A DNA stretch of 64,000 bases from Cyclobacteriaceae bacterium. Its GTDB lineage: Bacteria > Bacteroidota > Bacteroidia > Cytophagales > Cyclobacteriaceae. The notes under the pieces are model-generated. The model ran no database searches. It had not been told where the DNA came from and saw only the letters and a program-made list of their open reading frames with translations. Positions 61,434 through 64,000 of this stretch are shown here, in pieces (the stretch's first letter is position 1; each line of letters opens with the position of its first letter). Location: NCBI GenBank assembly GCA_016786585.1, contig JAEUUI010000006.1:310001-374000 (forward strand). Direction: 5' to 3'. The translations under genes and the position numbers were made by a program.

Positions 61434-64000
61434 ATGAATATTTCCGAATTAAGTCTGAGACGCCCGGTATTCGCAATCGTGATGAACATCATCATTATTG
61501 TGTTTGGGATAATCGGGTTTAGTTTTCTCGGGGTTCGCGATTATCCTGCGATTGATCCGCCCAACGTAAACGTGAGTACATCATACTCCGGTGCGAACGC
61601 GGATATTATTGAATCACAGATTACAGAACCGCTGGAAAAAGCAATCAACGGAATTGCCGGTATTAAAAACATTACCTCGTCTTCGAGTGTGGGCCGCAGC
61701 AACATTAATATAGAGTTTGAACTGAGCGTGGACCTGGAAGCAGCTGCGAATGACGTGCGCGATAAAGTTTCGCAAGCCGTTCGCTCACTTCCGCAGGATT
61801 TGACCTCACCGCCGGTTGTTTCCAAAGCCGATGCAAACTCCGATGCGATCATTTCCATGACCGTTCAAAGCAATACAAAGAATCAACTTGAGTTGACGGA
61901 GTATTGTAACAACGTACTGGTCGAGCGACTGCAGACGATACCCGGGGTTAGCAGTATCCAGGTATGGGGCGAACGCAGGTATGCGATGCGCATCTGGCTT
62001 GACCCTTCCAAGCTAAGTGCGTACAGCCTTACCGCATTGGATGTTCAGCAGGCATTGAATCGTGAAAATGTTGAATTGCCATCCGGTAAGATTTACGGCA
62101 ACAATACGGAGCTGACGGTAAGAACGTTCGGAAGGCTATATACCGAAGATGATTTCAACAACGTGATTATCAAATCATCGACAGAAACGGGCGACATCCG
62201 GTTGAAAGATGTGGGTCAGGCAGTTCTGGGTCCTGAGAACGAAGAATCGGTTCTTAAGGAAAGTCGAATTCCAATGATTGGTTTGGCGATTGTGCCGTTG
62301 CCGGGCGCGAACTATGTTTCCATCTCCGATGAGTTCTACAAACGCATGGCGCAGATCGAAAAAGAAGTGCCTGCAGATATTACGCTTAACATTGCTCTCG
62401 ATCAGACAGTCTTCATCAAGCGTTCAATTTCCGAAGTAGAGGAGACGCTGTTAATTTCATTTTTGCTGGTAGTATTGATTATCTATTTATTCTTCCGCGA
62501 TCCGATTATTGCATTGCGTCCGTTAATCGACATTCCGGTTTCCCTGATCTCCACATTCTTTATTATGTACCTGTGTGGATTCTCAGTCAATGTACTAACC
62601 ATGCTGGGAATTGTTTTGGCTACCGGCCTTGTGGTGGATGATGGTATCGTGGTAACGGAAAATATTTACAAAAAGCTCGAACAGGGAATGAACAAATACC
62701 GCGCAGCCCGTGAGGGAGCAAAAGAGATTTTCTTCGCGGTTATTTCTACGTCCATTACGCTGGCTGTTGTGTTCCTTCCGATTCTGTTCCTGCAGGGATT
62801 TACCGGCCGGTTATTCCGCGAATTCGGAGTAGTGGTAGGCGGTGCTGTATTGATTTCCTGTTTCGTATCATTAACACTGACACCGGTATTGAGCGTAAAG
62901 CTTTCGGGTAAACATGGAGTGCACTCATGGTTTTATCGCGTAACGGAGCCCTTCTTTACCGGGATGGAAACCGGCTATCGGAACATGCTTGCATCGTTTA
63001 TGAAAGTTCGTTGGGTAGCGATTGTACTGATTGTTCTTTGTATTGTCGGAGCCTACTTCACAGGTAAAAATCTTCAATCTGAACTTGCTCCCATGGAAGA
63101 CCGGAATCAGTTCAGGTTGCAATTGACCGCACCGGAGGGAACCGCATTCGAGTACATGGATAATTACGTGAACGATCTCACTCAATTAATTATGGACTCT
63201 GTACCGGAATACCGCACCGCATTGTCCGTAACAGCTCCCGGCTTTACCGGCTCTGGTTCGGTAAACACGGGTTTCGTTCGCGCAACACTGGTTGATCCGG
63301 ATCAGCGGAATCGCTCGCAGCAACAGATCGTAGATATGGTTAACAGAAATCTGGGCCGGTATCCGCAGGGCAGGGCATTCGCGATCCAGGAACAAACAAT
63401 TTCAGTAAACCGCAGAGGGGGCTTGCCGGTTCAATTTGTAATTCAGAACAATAATTTTGAAAAACTCCGCGAAGTGTTGCCAAAATTCCTGGAAGCAGCA
63501 AGTTTCAATCCTGCCTTGCAAGGTGTGGATGCTGATTTGAAATTCAATAAGCCTGAATTAAAAGTTAGCATCAACCGCTTAAAAGCCACACAACTTGGTG
63601 TGAGTGTTCAGGACATTGCTCAAACACTTCAGCTTGCATACAGTAACCTTCGCTTCGGATATTTTACCAAGGAAGGCAAGCAATACCAGGTAATGGGCCA
63701 GGTGTCACGCGTTAACCGCGATGACCCGAGCGATTTGAAAAGCTTGTATGTTCGTACGCGTTCGGGCGAGCTTGTGTCAATTGATAACCTTGTAACAATC
63801 GAAGAGTCAACTACGCCTCCTTCGTTGTATCATTTCAATCGGTACAAGTCGGCTACCATCTCGGCTGGTTTGGCGCCGGGCAAAACAGTTGGGGATGGCA
63901 TCAAGGCTATGGAAGACATTAAAGCCCAGTTGCTTGACGATTCGTTTACGACATCCTTGTCGGGAACATCGCGCGACTATGCAGAAAGCGCCAGCAATAC
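61434..64000 (+). CDS. RND efflux pump, HAE1/AcrB-like (3' end cut by window)
   Basis: An open frame of about 855 codons to the window end with no stop. Typical features: MNISELSLRRPVFAIVMNII, N-terminal helix, large periplasmic loop, VVDDGIVVTENIYKKLEQG (the proton-relay Asp-Asp pair in helix 4), and FFAVISTSITLAVVFLPILF. It forms a tripartite pump with the adaptor upstream, exporting drugs or metabolites powered by protons. Substrate range cannot be told. The rest of the protein and the outer-membrane channel are beyond the window. Confidence 0.92.
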   Translation, partial: MNISELSLRRPVFAIVMNIIIIVFGIIGFSFLGVRDYPAIDPPNVNVSTSYSGANADIIESQITEPLEKAINGIAGIKNITSSSSVGRSNINIEFELSVDLEAAANDVRDKVSQAVRSLPQDLTSPPVVSKADANSDAIISMTVQSNTKNQLELTEYCNNVLVERLQTIPGVSSIQVWGERRYAMRIWLDPSKLSAYSLTALDVQQALNRENVELPSGKIYGNNTELTVRTFGRLYTEDDFNNVIIKSSTETGDIRLKDVGQAVLGPENEESVLKESRIPMIGLAIVPLPGANYVSISDEFYKRMAQIEKEVPADITLNIALDQTVFIKRSISEVEETLLISFLLVVLIIYLFFRDPIIALRPLIDIPVSLISTFFIMYLCGFSVNVLTMLGIVLATGLVVDDGIVVTENIYKKLEQGMNKYRAAREGAKEIFFAVISTSITLAVVFLPILFLQGFTGRLFREFGVVVGGAVLISCFVSLTLTPVLSVKLSGKHGVHSWFYRVTEPFFTGMETGYRNMLASFMKVRWVAIVLIVLCIVGAYFTGKNLQSELAPMEDRNQFRLQLTAPEGTAFEYMDNYVNDLTQLIMDSVPEYRTALSVTAPGFTGSGSVNTGFVRATLVDPDQRNRSQQQIVDMVNRNLGRYPQGRAFAIQEQTISVNRRGGLPVQFVIQNNNFEKLREVLPKFLEAASFNPALQGVDADLKFNKPELKVSINRLKATQLGVSVQDIAQTLQLAYSNLRFGYFTKEGKQYQVMGQVSRVNRDDPSDLKSLYVRTRSGELVSIDNLVTIEESTTPPSLYHFNRYKSATISAGLAPGKTVGDGIKAMEDIKAQLLDDSFTTSLSGTSRDYAESASN

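Noticed and set aside
1-64000. tRNA, rRNA, CRISPR array or complete insertion sequence
   Set aside because: None was seen by eye on either strand; a covariance-model or repeat search would be needed to be certain.

Overview
The window looks like a stretch of ordinary chromosome from a member of the Bacteroidota, most likely the Cytophagales. Supporting signs are a type IX secretion (Por) C-terminal domain on a CotH-like protein, a TonB-dependent receptor with an N-terminal carboxypeptidase-regulatory-like domain, LytS/LytTR signalling, SemiSWEET, DUF4293, DUF1573 and PolB-like exonuclease families, and a bifunctional PGI/PMI. Shine-Dalgarno sites are scarce, and several genes carry TAnnTTTG-type -7 boxes, as in this phylum. 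GC content is moderate by eye. I found no rRNA, tRNA, CRISPR array, insertion sequence or prophage.

Layout. 1-2.1 kb: truncated CotH/T9SS surface protein. 2.1-6.1 kb: small membrane protein, exonuclease/GIY-YIG fusion, two lipoproteins, a SemiSWEET plus a small membrane protein. 6.2-12.3 kb: MoxR ATPase, then a TonB-dependent receptor and a large surface lipoprotein, both preceded by TTAACA-like direct repeats that could be a Pho-type operator. 12.3-17.2 kb: lipoprotein, secreted coiled-coil protein, TIGR01777 epimerase, LOG protein, lytic transglycosylase, purine nucleoside phosphorylase. 17.2-22.8 kb: PadR regulator with two paralogous MacB/FtsX-type permeases, with a palindrome over the padR promoter. 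22.8-28.4 kb: serine hydrolase, uvrA (with a palindromic repeat inside the coding sequence), an acidic-tail protein, and an ECF sigma factor overlapping a small protein gene. 28.4-34.5 kb: acetyltransferase, glycosyltransferase, LytTR regulator with histidine kinase, a degenerate metallo-beta-lactamase-fold protein and a secreted partner. 34.6-41.4 kb: prenyl synthase, RNase R preceded by a ParE-type toxin-antitoxin pair, PolB-like exonuclease, lipB, PGI/PMI, YraN. 41.5-48.4 kb: MORN-type protein, Cys-rich secreted orphan, htpG, and a DUF4293 / C-terminal protease / coiled-coil protein operon. 48.5-55 kb: thiolase-truA-ABC exporter, an outer-membrane protein, and a second ABC exporter on the opposite strand. 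55-64 kb: leucine-type dehydrogenase, then nusB, ytxH, DUF1573, yajC, ybbR, coaE and an RND efflux pair cut by the window end.

Most of the window is housekeeping. I do not see a clear new defence or biosynthetic system. The points most worth a second look are the Pho-like repeats around the TonB receptor pair, the toxin-antitoxin pair directly upstream of RNase R, the palindromic element inside uvrA, the PadR operator, the degenerate metallo-beta-lactamase protein, the long sigma-factor/small-protein overlap, and several promoters lying so close to start codons that their transcripts could be leaderless. No stretch longer than about 300 bases lacks a gene; the largest gap is about 250 bases at 7211-7460.
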